A stretch of 45,993 nucleotides of DNA from contig JAQSWW010000004.1 in the NCBI GenBank assembly GCA_029266415.1, positions 1 to 45,993 on the forward strand. Reading direction: 5' to 3'. Source of the stretch: Actinomycetospora sp. (GTDB lineage Bacteria > Actinomycetota > Actinomycetes > Mycobacteriales > Pseudonocardiaceae). Positions 7,391 to 14,972 of this stretch are shown here, in pieces (within the stretch, counting starts at the first letter, position 1; every line of letters starts with the position of its first letter). Below the pieces are notes generated by a model. It did no database searches. It saw only the letters and a program-made list of their open reading frames with translations, and was not told the DNA's origin. A program made the translations under genes and the position numbers.

Positions 7391-7433
7391 TGACACGGTA
7401 GGGGTCACTGGTTCAATCCCAGTATCGCCCACC
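7391..7433 (+). repeat. attR: 43-bp direct repeat of the tRNA-Val(GAC) 3' half
   Basis: Identical to 4403-4445. It contains the anticodon-loop end, the extra-loop and T arms and the 3' acceptor strand, but no 5' half, so it is a tRNA remnant and not a gene. It is followed by a hairpin nearly matching the one after the intact tRNA. Confidence 0.85.
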
Positions 7434-7436
7434 CCG

Positions 7437-7481
7437 GAAAGCCCTGGTCGGACGCCCGAGACGGCGACGACCGGGGCTTTC
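7437..7481 (+). terminator. original tRNA-Val terminator, stranded at attR
   Basis: GAAAGCCCTGGTCG (7437-7450) pairs with CGACCGGGGCTTTC (7468-7481), with one G-U pair. Arms and spacing resemble the hairpin at 4448-4494. Since the sequence outside attR is the old chromosome, this is probably the tRNA's own terminator before integration. It may now stop transcription leaving the element. Confidence 0.55.
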
Positions 7482-7524
7482 GTCACTTCCGACAACATCC
7501 AGAGCCGGGGTCGAGCAGGCCGGC

Positions 7525-8466
7525 TCACCGGGTTGTCGGCAGGGATCGCACGAAGTCCTCCAGCAGTTGTGCCACCCGTTCGGGTTCGCCGAGTTGCGGT
7601 ACGTGTCCCGCGGTCAGTATCTCGAGGCGGGCGTCCGGCATCAGGTCCGCCGCGGCCCGCGCGGAGGCCACCGACACCACCGGGTCGTGGTCGCCCCAGA
7701 TCATCAGGGTGGGGACCGCCAGCCGGCGCAGATCGTCCGGGCGGATCCGGGCCGCAGATCGAGTGCCGAGCGGCGACAGGAGGGCCTGGAACTCGGCGAG
7801 GTCGGCCGCGCCGGCGACCGGGTCACGCGCCGCGTCGAGGAGTGAGTCGAGCAGGTCGGGGTGCCGCAGGATGGTGTCTCCCTCACCCACCGACGACATC
7901 AGGCGGAGCAGCATCCGCCGGCCGGGCTTCACGGTGCGGCGCAGGACGTTGCCCAGCATCGGTGTCGCCATGAGCCGTATTCCCGGGGGGATTCGTGCGC
8001 CGGGGAGCAGCGGGACGGACCCGAGCATGACGAGGCCGCGTACCCGCTCGGGCCGGTCCAGGGCGTACCAGACCGCCCAGGTCCCGCCCCCCGAAGCGCC
8101 GACCAGCACCGCCCGCTCGAGCTGGAGCTCGTCGAGGACGTCATCGACGAACCGGACCGCGCACTCCCGGAAGCCGTTGCGAGGGAAGTCCCCCGGGTCG
8201 CTGAGCCCGAAGCCCGGCCGGTCGACGAGGTAGGAGCGCACCGTGGTCATGTGTTCGAGCAGCATGAGGTGCGACAGCGACGAGGTGTTGTTGCCGTGCA
8301 GGTGAACGACCGGCGGGCCGTCACCGGCCTCGATCACGTGCACGCGGCCCGGCTGCCGCCGGATGAAGCGGCTCCGGACGCCGGCCGCCCGGACCAACCG
8401 GTCATACCTGTCGCGCAGCCGGGTCGGGTGCCGCGGCACCGGCGGCCCGTTCGTCAGTGTAGCCAT
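7525..8466 (-). CDS. alpha/beta-fold hydrolase
   Basis: 313 residues, a full alpha/beta hydrolase. The oxyanion HG is at 57-58 (HLHGNNTSS), the nucleophile elbow GASGG has Ser125, an acid is in WGDHDPV (Asp259/261) and the catalytic His is H288 in TAGHVPQLGEPE. Between elbow and acid is a cap region rich in Arg/Leu. The substrate is unknown; the fold covers esterases, epoxide hydrolases and dehalogenases. ATG 8466 was chosen for the AGGGG site upstream. The gene is divergent from the HxlR regulator at 8577, with a perfect palindrome between, so it is probably that regulator's target. Confidence 0.85.
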   Translation of the reverse strand: MATLTNGPPVPRHPTRLRDRYDRLVRAAGVRSRFIRRQPGRVHVIEAGDGPPVVHLHGNNTSSLSHLMLLEHMTTVRSYLVDRPGFGLSDPGDFPRNGFRECAVRFVDDVLDELQLERAVLVGASGGGTWAVWYALDRPERVRGLVMLGSVPLLPGARIPPGIRLMATPMLGNVLRRTVKPGRRMLLRLMSSVGEGDTILRHPDLLDSLLDAARDPVAGAADLAEFQALLSPLGTRSAARIRPDDLRRLAVPTLMIWGDHDPVVSVASARAAADLMPDARLEILTAGHVPQLGEPERVAQLLEDFVRSLPTTR

Positions 8467-8526
8467 CGTGACCCCTGGTGGACTCCTGGTGATGCCACGC
8501 TCCGCCGCCCCGACCGAGGTGGGCTA

Positions 8527-8541
8527 GTTCGAACTTCGAAC
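8527..8541. promoter_or_regulatory. perfect palindrome between hydrolase and HxlR genes
   Basis: GTTCGAACTTCGAAC is a perfect palindrome with 7-bp arms around one central base. It lies 36 bp before the HxlR-type start and 61 bp before the hydrolase start. A dimeric winged-helix regulator such as HxlR could bind it and control both genes. Confidence 0.5.
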
Positions 8542-8576
8542 CGCGCGACGCCGCACTGCGGTGGGAGACTCGTACC

Positions 8577-9272
8577 GTGGGCTCGAGGGAGTTCGTCGGG
8601 TACTGCTCGTTCACCAAGGCGATCGAGCACCTCGGCGATCGATGGAGTCTGCTCATCGTGCGCGAACTGGGGATGGTGGGGCCTCGAGGATTCAACGACC
8701 TGGTCACCGGGCTGCCCGGCCGCATCTCGCGCTCGGTACTCACCGATCGGCTGCGCCGGCTGGAGACTCTGGGGCTGGTGTCACGCCGTGACGGCCCGGA
8801 CCCGCACCCGGCCTACCGCCTCACTGCGGTCGGTGAAGGTCTGATGCCGACACTCGGCTCGCTGCGCGCCTGGGCGGACACGTGGCTCCCCGAGGACCCC
8901 GACATGCTGGAGCGCGATCCGGATGTCGTGCTCGGCTGGCTGTCCCAGCGGGTCGACCCCGACCGCGCGCCCAGGCGGTCCGTCGTCCTGGAGTTCCGGC
9001 TGCACCATCACCACGACCGCAGGTACTGGCTCGTGCTACAGCTCGGTGTCGAGCCGTACGGGTGTCTCACCGACCCCCTCCTGAGGCCGGACCGCTACGT
9101 GTACCTCGAGTCCTCGATGCCGGCGCTCCTGGCGCTCGCCAGGGGCAGGCGCGACTGGTCCGACGCGTTCGAGGACGGCTCGGTCACGGCCGCCGGCGAT
9201 CCCGACCTGCTCCGCCGGCTCACCGAGTGGTTCCGTCCCGCGGAGTCTCCACACACCAGGGTCGAGCCCTGA
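8577..9272 (+). CDS. HxlR-family transcriptional regulator with C-terminal extension
   Basis: 231 residues. The winged helix is at about 8-95 with classic HxlR features: CSFTKAIEHLGDRWSLLIVRE near the start, then FNDLVTGLPGRISRSVLTDRLRRLETLGLV and a wing with AYRLTAVGE. The N-terminal Cys (YCSF) is a possible redox or effector site, as in some HxlR proteins. The C-terminal 130 residues form an extra domain of unknown ligand, longer than the minimal 100-120-residue HxlR proteins. Start GTG 8577. It is divergent from an alpha/beta hydrolase and probably controls it through the intervening palindrome. Confidence 0.85.
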   Translation: MGSREFVGYCSFTKAIEHLGDRWSLLIVRELGMVGPRGFNDLVTGLPGRISRSVLTDRLRRLETLGLVSRRDGPDPHPAYRLTAVGEGLMPTLGSLRAWADTWLPEDPDMLERDPDVVLGWLSQRVDPDRAPRRSVVLEFRLHHHHDRRYWLVLQLGVEPYGCLTDPLLRPDRYVYLESSMPALLALARGRRDWSDAFEDGSVTAAGDPDLLRRLTEWFRPAESPHTRVEP

Positions 9273-9454
9273 CCAGGAGCCTGCGAAGGCCGTGGGCACG
9301 GGACAGCTTCGGCACCAGCGCTCGATGGTGTTCACCCTGACGGCAACAGTCAGTGAAGAGTACTCACTCATCCCTGGCCATTTCCGCGTGCCACTAGTCC
9401 CTCCGGCTGACGCTTCTTCTCGGTGAGACCAAGCTACGCGCACACTCCGTGATA

Positions 9455-9475
9455 CCGGAGGTGTCCATCCTCCGG
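9455..9475 (+). promoter_or_regulatory. leader hairpin upstream of 9508
   Basis: CCGGAGG (9455-9461) and CCTCCGG (9469-9475) form a perfect 7-bp stem with a 7-nt loop, 32 bp before the next start. It may be a terminator for the preceding gene or a leader structure. The arms themselves resemble Shine-Dalgarno and anti-Shine-Dalgarno sequences. Confidence 0.35.
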
Positions 9476-9507
9476 GATGGGGAACATCCGCCCCGGGGGG
9501 AGCCACC

Positions 9508-10122
9508 ATGGACGCCAACCACGTCACCGCCGTCACCGCCGTCCCGACCGCCGGCATCCCTGGACCGGGCGCGGACAGCGTGGTCCCGCCCGCCGCCGAG
9601 CCGCACCCCGAGGGTCGCCCCGGGCCGCGGAGCCGGTGGTCGGGCGGGGTGCCGTGGAGCAGCACGACCCGACGGGTCCGTTCCCGCCGGGACAGGGTCG
9701 ACCGGGGGTACCGGTGCCAGGAGATCCGCACCGTCTGGCGCCAGGTCGCCCAGGAGACCGGACTCGCGCACCGGATCTTCTCCCCGAGCGGGGTCACGTG
9801 GGCCCCGCCGGACCTCAGCGACATCGACACGGGGGCGGACGAGGGCTTCACGGTGCACCTGCGGACCGGGCAGACGTGGGACCAGCTCGGTCGCGCGGGT
9901 CGCCGCATCGCCACCGCCTTCGGGGTACCCGCGCTGCGCCTGACCGAGCTGGCTGCCGGCTGGATCCGGATCGAGCTGCTCCACGACTACGAGCGCCAGG
10001 AGCTGCCGGAGCTGCCGGAGCCGACGGCGACCGCGCCGGTCCTCGTCGAGCCGTCGGTACCCGGGTGGGCCGTCGCGGTCCACACCCTCGTCGACGTCCG
10101 GATCACGCCGAACGCGTCCTGA
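9508..10122 (+). CDS. protein resembling the N-terminal domain of FtsK-like DNA transfer proteins, without the motor
   Basis: 204 residues. After a low-complexity Pro/Gly-rich start, the core (about 75-165) reads IRTVWRQVAQETGLAH, then a segment with PSGVTWAPPDLSDID, then GFTVHLRTGQTWDQLGRAGR, then IATAFGVPALRLTELAAGW and IRIELLHDYE. This resembles the domain that precedes the FtsK/SpoIIIE ATPase in TraB-like proteins of actinobacterial integrative elements. Here the protein ends before any Walker A motif. It may be a relic, a stand-alone adaptor, or a different family with a similar fold. ATG 9508 follows a GGGGGGAG site. No transfer genes are adjacent. The assignment is a tentative pattern match. 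Confidence 0.45.
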   Translation: MDANHVTAVTAVPTAGIPGPGADSVVPPAAEPHPEGRPGPRSRWSGGVPWSSTTRRVRSRRDRVDRGYRCQEIRTVWRQVAQETGLAHRIFSPSGVTWAPPDLSDIDTGADEGFTVHLRTGQTWDQLGRAGRRIATAFGVPALRLTELAAGWIRIELLHDYERQELPELPEPTATAPVLVEPSVPGWAVAVHTLVDVRITPNAS

Positions 10123-10190
10123 CCGGCGTGGCGACGACCCAGCGCAGACCGGCAGCTGCGTCGCGGACCGCGGCGGGAGACGATGGGTCC

Positions 10191-10349
10191 ATGAGCTCAC
10201 CGGAGCGGTCGCGCGCGGAGCTGCCCGACGGCGAGGGCGGCGACCCCGCCTGCTGGATGCACCGCGTGTGCCAGGAGTGCGGGCGCCTCGCCGACGAGGA
10301 CCCGCCCACGCGCTGCCCGTCGTGCGGTGCGGCGCTCGAAGCGCTCTGA
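10191..10349 (+). CDS. small double-CxxC zinc-ribbon protein
   Basis: 52 residues. Two Cys pairs, C27-x2-C30 (VCQECGRL) and C42-x2-C45 (RCPSCGAA), make a compact zinc ribbon; a further Cys and His sit just upstream (ACWMHR). ATG 10191 gives the shortest frame containing the motif; the GGGAGA at 10175-10180 may be the ribosome-binding site. Similar tiny ribbon proteins are common and mostly uncharacterised in actinobacteria. It may bind nucleic acid or protein, but no function can be given. It lies between the FtsK-domain-like gene and the IclR regulator on the same strand. Confidence 0.65.
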   Translation: MSSPERSRAELPDGEGGDPACWMHRVCQECGRLADEDPPTRCPSCGAALEAL

Positions 10350-10418
10350 GAGGCCTCAGGGCTTCCTCAGACGACATCCGTCGTCCGCGCGGCGCACCCC
10401 CGCCTAAGGTCATCCGGT

Positions 10419-11237
10419 GTGACGATCGACGTCCCGCTCCCCCGCTCGGGCGACGTGCCGCGGCGGCCGCGCTCGACCCGCTCCTCCCGCATGATCGCGC
10501 CCGGCACCCTGCGGGTGCTGCGCATGCTGGCCGCGCACCCGGAGGGCGTCGACCTCCAGGCCCTCGGCGGGCACCTCGGCCGCACCGACACCGGTGTGCT
10601 CCCCGTCCTGCAGCGCCTGGTCCGCGACGGCCACGTCGAGCACACCGACGGCGGGACCTACCGCCTGCGTCCCGGGCCGAGCTGGGGCGGCACGCCGGCC
10701 ACGCCGGGCGCGCCGCGACGCGAGCTGCCGGCGATGCTCTCCGACGCCGTCACCGAGCTCTACCGGCGCACGCGCGCCTGGGCCTACCTCGTCGAGTGGG
10801 CCGACGACGACCAGATCGACCTCGTCGACATCCGCGGCCACCAGCGTCTGGGCCACATCCCCGAGGTGCCCGCCCGCGTGCCGCCGACCATGGCCCACGC
10901 CCTGGCCGTCAGCAAGGTCCTCGTCGCGCACGCCCCCGGGCGCCGCGCGCGCCTCGACCCGTCGCGCTGGACGGCCTACACGCCGGCGACGATCACCTCA
11001 CCCGACGCCTACGACCTCGAGCTCGCGCGCATCCGCCGCGACGGCTACGCGCTGGACCGCGAGGAGTTCGCCGCCGGCTTCGCCTGCGTGTGCGCACCCA
11101 TCGCCGACCCCGGCGGCCGGGTCGGGGCCGCCATCGCCGTCACGCTGCCCGCGCCGCGGTTCCGCGCCGAGCTCGACCGGCTGGTCACCGACGTCACCGA
11201 CGTCGCCCGCGTCGCGCACCGGCAGTGGTACCGCTAG
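10419..11237 (+). CDS. IclR-family transcriptional regulator
   Basis: 272 residues. The N-terminal winged helix-turn-helix is at about 24-80 (RMIAPGTLRVLRMLAAHPEG, DLQALGGHLGRTDTGV, LVRDGHVEHTDGGTYRL). The IclR effector domain is at about 100-270, with ELYRRTRAWAYLVEWADDD, the GHIPEVPARVPPTMAHALAV block and RRDGYALDREEFAAGFACVCAP. GTG 10419 is the only reasonable start. IclR proteins usually bind small metabolites and control catabolic genes nearby. No catabolic operon sits directly beside it, so the regulon is unknown. The gene ends 6 bp from the convergent 57-residue gene. Confidence 0.9.
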   Translation: MTIDVPLPRSGDVPRRPRSTRSSRMIAPGTLRVLRMLAAHPEGVDLQALGGHLGRTDTGVLPVLQRLVRDGHVEHTDGGTYRLRPGPSWGGTPATPGAPRRELPAMLSDAVTELYRRTRAWAYLVEWADDDQIDLVDIRGHQRLGHIPEVPARVPPTMAHALAVSKVLVAHAPGRRARLDPSRWTAYTPATITSPDAYDLELARIRRDGYALDREEFAAGFACVCAPIADPGGRVGAAIAVTLPAPRFRAELDRLVTDVTDVARVAHRQWYR

Positions 11238-11243
11238 GGCAGG

Positions 11244-11417
11244 TCAGCTCTCGTCGTACCTGTCCGCCGCCTCGTTGCGCTGCTGCGCGATCTCCAGCGC
11301 GTGCTCGGCGGTCTCCTTGTCGGGGTAGGGGCCGAGCCGGTCGGCCGCGCGGCAGCCGTCCCACGGCTCGACGCGATGGTGCTTGAGGCAGTAGTACCAC
11401 TCGTTCTCGTGGGCCAC
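11244..11417 (-). CDS. conserved small actinobacterial protein, function unknown
   Basis: 57 residues from GTG 11417. The sequence has an aromatic/Cys/His-rich start (NEWYYCLKHHRVEPWDGC), then GPYPDKETAEHALEIAQQRN and an acidic tail. I recognise this as a widespread short actinobacterial family: CLKHH, a second Cys, then a helix with A..AL. The two Cys and two His could bind a metal, but this is inference. Function is unknown. It is convergent with the IclR gene and 31 bp downstream of the kinase-like gene at 11449-12351, so it is possibly cotranscribed with it. Confidence 0.75.
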   Translation of the reverse strand: MAHENEWYYCLKHHRVEPWDGCRAADRLGPYPDKETAEHALEIAQQRNEAADRYDES

Positions 11418-11448
11418 GGACCCATGCTGGCACGACGATGGGTCCCGA

Positions 11449-12351
11449 TCACGCCTCGCCCTCGGCGAGCCCCAGGACGGTGAGGCCCACCGCCCGCCAC
11501 GCCGCCGAGCGCCGGGGACGTCCCTCGAGCACCGCGACGACCGTGTACCGGTCGCGGACGTGGTCGTCGAAGAGGCCGAGGGCGACCGCGGCCTCGCTGC
11601 GCCGCGTCCCGGGCGGGCGCAGCAGCAGGGCCTCGAGCGGCACGGGCACGTGGCGCGCGAGCCAGGACGCCACCGCCGTCCGTTCCTCCTCGGGGCGCGC
11701 CGAGAGCGCGACGACCCGGTGCCCGGCGGCCGCGAGCGCGGTCAGCACGGTGACGGCCGCCGGGACGGGGAGGTCCTCCGGGCCGGGCTGCTCCCGCGCG
11801 GTCAGCACGCCCTCGACGACGACCAGCACCGCCGGCGGCGTCCCGGGCACCGGGCGGTACGGCGCCCCGCCCGCCGACCCCAGCCGGGGCGGCGGGGCGA
11901 GCGGCGCCGGGCGCCCGGTCTCGGGGTCGAGGAACCGCGCGTGCAGGTCGCGCAGCGTCTCCTCCCCCACCCGCTCCGGGCCGGTGCGGGCGGCGTCGCG
12001 GCGCACGCACTCCTCGAGGTCCGTGACGACGTCCTCGACGTGCCACGTCGCCCCGCAGGCCTCGGCGAGCGCGAGCCAGCGCCGGGCGACGCCGGCGCGC
12101 AGGTTGGTGGCGTCGACGACGACGTCGAGGCCGTCGAGCAGCGTGCTGCGCACGAGCCGCCACTCCGCCGCGGAGATGCGGCGCTCCACCGCGTCGACGG
12201 GCGCCGAGTAGGCGGCGTCGGCCATGCTGCGCCGCAGGTCGTCGCGGTTGACCCGCAGGATCGTCCCCGGCCGCCGGGACGCGACGAGCGCCCGCGCCCA
12301 GGTGGTCTTCCCCGAGGCCGGGAGGCCGCGGACGAGGTGCAGCGTCGGCAC
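11449..12351 (-). CDS. P-loop kinase fused to a degenerate HAD phosphatase domain (T4 Pnkp-like)
   Basis: 300 residues. The N-terminal half is a zeta/Pnkp-type P-loop kinase: Walker A GLPASGKTTW (9-18), RVNRDDLRRSM, VVVDATNLRAG and a lid with RDAARTGPERVGEE. The C-terminal half (about 172-295) has the layout of the HAD 3'-phosphatase of T4 polynucleotide kinase, but the nucleophile motif DxDGT is replaced by VVEGV (178-182) and the C-terminal acidic FDDR-type motif is also lost. The kinase half looks functional and the phosphatase half dead. The substrate may be nucleic-acid ends or a small metabolite. GTG 12351 follows the upstream hydrolase stop by 2 bp, so the two are coupled. Confidence 0.75.
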   Translation of the reverse strand: MPTLHLVRGLPASGKTTWARALVASRRPGTILRVNRDDLRRSMADAAYSAPVDAVERRISAAEWRLVRSTLLDGLDVVVDATNLRAGVARRWLALAEACGATWHVEDVVTDLEECVRRDAARTGPERVGEETLRDLHARFLDPETGRPAPLAPPPRLGSAGGAPYRPVPGTPPAVLVVVEGVLTAREQPGPEDLPVPAAVTVLTALAAAGHRVVALSARPEEERTAVASWLARHVPVPLEALLLRPPGTRRSEAAVALGLFDDHVRDRYTVVAVLEGRPRRSAAWRAVGLTVLGLAEGEA

Positions 12352-12353
12352 GC

Positions 12354-13157
12354 TCAGGCGTGGGCCGCCGCCGGGCGGGGGCGGGTGGCCGCGAGGACGA
12401 GGTCGGCGACGAGCCCGGGGTCGTCGCCCATCGGGACGTGCCCGCAGCCGGGCAGGACGTAGACCGCGGCGTCGGGCAGGGCGCGCCGCAGCCGGCCGGA
12501 CTGCCAGCGCGGCAGCAGGAAGTCGCGCGCACCCCAGCCGATGACGGTGGGGACCTCCGAGGGACCGGGGATCGTCCAGCTCCCGAGGTTCGCGAGCATC
12601 GTCGCGAACGACGAGCGCGGGTGGCTGAGGCCGTGCAGGTCGGCGGCGATCTGCTCGGGGTCGATGCGCGAGGGGTGCGCGAGCAGCAGGCCGAGCAGAG
12701 CGGTGCGCAGCACGGGCGTGGCGAGCATCGTCTGCAGCCGCGACGACGGGACCAGCGCCAGCACCGCATGCGCCCCGCCGAGCACCCCGCGGGCCCAGAG
12801 CCGTTCCGGCGTCGACCAGAACCCCGCCGGCGACAGCGCGGTCGCCGAGCGCACGGTGCCCCGGGCGGCGAGCTCGAGGGCGACCAGCCCGCCGAGCGAG
12901 TTGCCGGCGACGTGCGGCCGGTCGAGGCCCTGCGTGGCGCAGAACGCCTCGACGGCGTCGGCGATCGGGCCGATGTCGCCGCGGTACTCGGACGGCAGGT
13001 CGGGCGATTCCCCGTGGTCGGGCAGGTCGACCGCCCAGACCTCGCGCTCCGGCGCGAGCAGCGGGGCGACGTGGTCCCAGCCCTGGCGCCGATGGGTGAT
13101 CCCGTGCAGCAACAGCACGGGCTCGCCGGTGCCGGTACGGGTGTGCGCGAGGTCCAC
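12354..13157 (-). CDS. alpha/beta-fold hydrolase, coupled to the P-loop kinase
   Basis: 267 residues. VLLLHGITHRRQGWDHVAPLL provides the oxyanion region, DLPDHGES follows, the nucleophile elbow is GNSLGG, an acid lies in IGWGARDFLLP and the catalytic His in PGCGHVPMGDDP. Start GTG 13157 is set by an ideal GAGGAGG five bases upstream. The substrate is unknown. The gene sits 31 bp after the quinone-oxidoreductase-like gene and its stop is 2 bp before the kinase start, so 14160-11449 reads as one operon: oxidoreductase, hydrolase, kinase. Confidence 0.85.
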   Translation of the reverse strand: MDLAHTRTGTGEPVLLLHGITHRRQGWDHVAPLLAPEREVWAVDLPDHGESPDLPSEYRGDIGPIADAVEAFCATQGLDRPHVAGNSLGGLVALELAARGTVRSATALSPAGFWSTPERLWARGVLGGAHAVLALVPSSRLQTMLATPVLRTALLGLLLAHPSRIDPEQIAADLHGLSHPRSSFATMLANLGSWTIPGPSEVPTVIGWGARDFLLPRWQSGRLRRALPDAAVYVLPGCGHVPMGDDPGLVADLVLAATRPRPAAAHA

Positions 13158-13188
13158 GCGTCCTCCTCGGGTGCGGGGCGGGGCGCGG

Positions 13189-14160
13189 TCAGGCGCGGGG
13201 GTGGACGACGACCTTGCCGGTGACCCGCCGCTCGGCCAGCTCGGCGACGGCGGAGCCCGCCTCGGCCAGCGAATAGGTGGCGCTGATCGGCGGGGCGAGC
13301 CGGCCGCTCGCGATGTCGTCGCGCATCGCGTCCCACTGCTGGTGCATGAACCCGGGACGCTTCGACGCGTACGCACCCCAGCCGGCGCCGACCACCGCGA
13401 TGTTGTTGAGCAGCAGCCGGTTGACCTTGACGGTGGGGATCTCGCCGGCGGTGAAGCCCACGACGGCCAGCCGCCCGTCGTCGCCGAGGCTGCGCAGCGA
13501 GTCGGTGAACCGGTCGCCGCCGACGGGGTCGACGACGACGTCGACGCCGCGGTCCCCGGTGATCTCCTTCGCGGCGTCCTTGAAGCCCTCGACGGGGATC
13601 CAGTGGTCGGCACCCGCGGCCGTCGCGACCTCGCCCTTGCCCTCCGACGACACGACCGCGATCACCGTCGCCCCGCGCGCCTTGGCGAACTGGATGCACG
13701 CAACGCCGATGCCGCCCGCCGCACCGTGGACCAGCACGGTCTCCCCCGCCGCCAGGTGCGAGCGCGTCTCGAGCACGAAGTGCGCGGTCAGGTAGTTCAT
13801 CGGCAGGCCGGCGCCGACGTCGAAGGACACCGCGTCGGGCAGCGGGAACACGGTCTCGGCCGGGCACGCGACGGTCGGCGCGAACCCGCCGGTCACCGGC
13901 AGCGCCGCCACCCGGTCGCCCGCGGAGAACCGGGAGCCCTCGGGCGCCGCACGCACGGTGCCCGCGACCTCGTTGCCCAGGATGAAGGGCAGTTCGGGCT
14001 TCACCTGGTACTCGCCGCGGGACAGCAGCAGGTCGGGGAAGACGACGCCGGCCGCCTCCACGTCGATGAGCACCTGGTCGTCGACGGCCTCGGGCTCGTC
14101 GACCTCGTTGACCTCGAGCGCGCCCGGCCCGTCGAGCCGGACGACCTGTACCGCGCGCAC
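13189..14160 (-). CDS. zinc-independent medium-chain dehydrogenase, NADPH:quinone oxidoreductase type
   Basis: 323 residues of MDR superfamily. The N-terminal GroES-like domain has FPDLLLSRGEYQVKPELPF, then ILGNEVAGTV. The Rossmann domain carries VLVHGAAGGIGVACIQFAKA and DVVVDPVGGDRF, and the C-terminus ends VTGKVVVHPRA. Structural-zinc cysteines are absent, as in QOR-type enzymes. It should reduce quinones or alpha,beta-unsaturated carbonyls with NAD(P)H. GTG 14160 follows GGAGGTCGC. It heads a likely operon with the hydrolase (31 bp) and the kinase, and lies 64 bp downstream of the methyltransferase on the same strand. Confidence 0.9.
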   Translation of the reverse strand: MRAVQVVRLDGPGALEVNEVDEPEAVDDQVLIDVEAAGVVFPDLLLSRGEYQVKPELPFILGNEVAGTVRAAPEGSRFSAGDRVAALPVTGGFAPTVACPAETVFPLPDAVSFDVGAGLPMNYLTAHFVLETRSHLAAGETVLVHGAAGGIGVACIQFAKARGATVIAVVSSEGKGEVATAAGADHWIPVEGFKDAAKEITGDRGVDVVVDPVGGDRFTDSLRSLGDDGRLAVVGFTAGEIPTVKVNRLLLNNIAVVGAGWGAYASKRPGFMHQQWDAMRDDIASGRLAPPISATYSLAEAGSAVAELAERRVTGKVVVHPRA

Positions 14161-14224
14161 CGCGACCTCCTCGCACCGCCCCGACCGTCAGCCGTGACGG
14201 TTCTACAGGAGTCGCGTGGCGCTG

Positions 14225-14848
14225 TCAGGTGAAGCGGTGCACGGTCGTGCGGGTCGTCGCCCCGCCCTCGAGGTCCGCGGTGCCCGTCACCTCGTAGGTG
14301 CCGAGCGCGGTGCAGCGCCCGCGCGGGAAGTACTCGCGCCCCGGGTCGCCGACGATCACGTCCACCCCGGCGGCCACGGCCTCGTCGCAGAACCGTTCGA
14401 CGTGGCGGGCCATCGGCTGCTCGTAGAAGACGTCGCCGGCCAGCACGACGTCGACGTCGAGCTCGACCGCGCCGTCCAGCACGTCCCCGACGACGTCGAC
14501 CGCGACGCCGTTCGCGGCCGCGTTGAGCCCGACGGCCTGCCGGGCGCGGGCGTCGGTGTCCGAGGCCACCACGGCGGCGGCGCCGGCGAGGGCAGCGGCG
14601 ATGGCCACGACGCCGGAGCCGGTGGCGAGGTCGAGCACCCGGCGGCCGCGGACGAGGTCCGGGTGGTCGAGGACGTGGCGGGCCAGCGCCTGACCACCCA
14701 CCCAGGCGAACGCCCAGAACGGCGGCGCTTCCTCGTCGAGCTCCGACCACGCACGGTGGATGTCGTCGGCGAGCAGGAGGGTGATCTCCGGGACCAACGG
14801 GGGGTGCCCGGGCGCCGTCCAGTCGCGGATTCCGTCACCGGCGGTCAC
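14225..14848 (-). CDS. class I SAM-dependent methyltransferase (ETFB-lysine / PrmA-like)
   Basis: 207 residues. Motif I is VLDLATGSGVVAIAAA (71-86), motif II contains VVASDTDARARQAVGLNAAAN, and the post-motif block is VVLAGDVFYEQPMARHV. A preceding PPFWAFAWVGGQALARHVL segment is typical of the ETFB-lysine methyltransferase / nicotinamide N-methyltransferase-like group related to ribosomal protein L11 methyltransferase. The target may be a protein lysine or small molecule; this cannot be decided here. GTG 14848 is the start, with no strong ribosome-binding site. The gene is divergent from the 83-residue gene at 14973. Confidence 0.8.
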   Translation of the reverse strand: MTAGDGIRDWTAPGHPPLVPEITLLLADDIHRAWSELDEEAPPFWAFAWVGGQALARHVLDHPDLVRGRRVLDLATGSGVVAIAAALAGAAAVVASDTDARARQAVGLNAAANGVAVDVVGDVLDGAVELDVDVVLAGDVFYEQPMARHVERFCDEAVAAGVDVIVGDPGREYFPRGRCTALGTYEVTGTADLEGGATTRTTVHRFT

Positions 14849-14972
14849 GAGGCGCTCCGCGAAGTGACGCGGCAGGGGGGCAGCGCGCGGGCGGGGGCGT
14901 CCCTACGCTGGACGCGGCCCCACCGGGCTGCGACCGGACCGTCGACACCGCGAGCCGTCCGAGGAGGTCCTC

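Noticed and set aside
6192-7391. A 399-codon minus-strand frame across the right half of the element
   Set aside because: It runs antisense through the PPOX gene and through both intergenic regions, lacks any domain-like segment and codon bias, and is best explained by low stop frequency in GC-rich DNA.
7337-7528. Minus-strand open frame containing GDTGIEPVTPTVS
   Set aside because: It is the antisense reading of the tRNA-Val remnant at attR; this phrase is a well-known spurious translation of tRNA genes.
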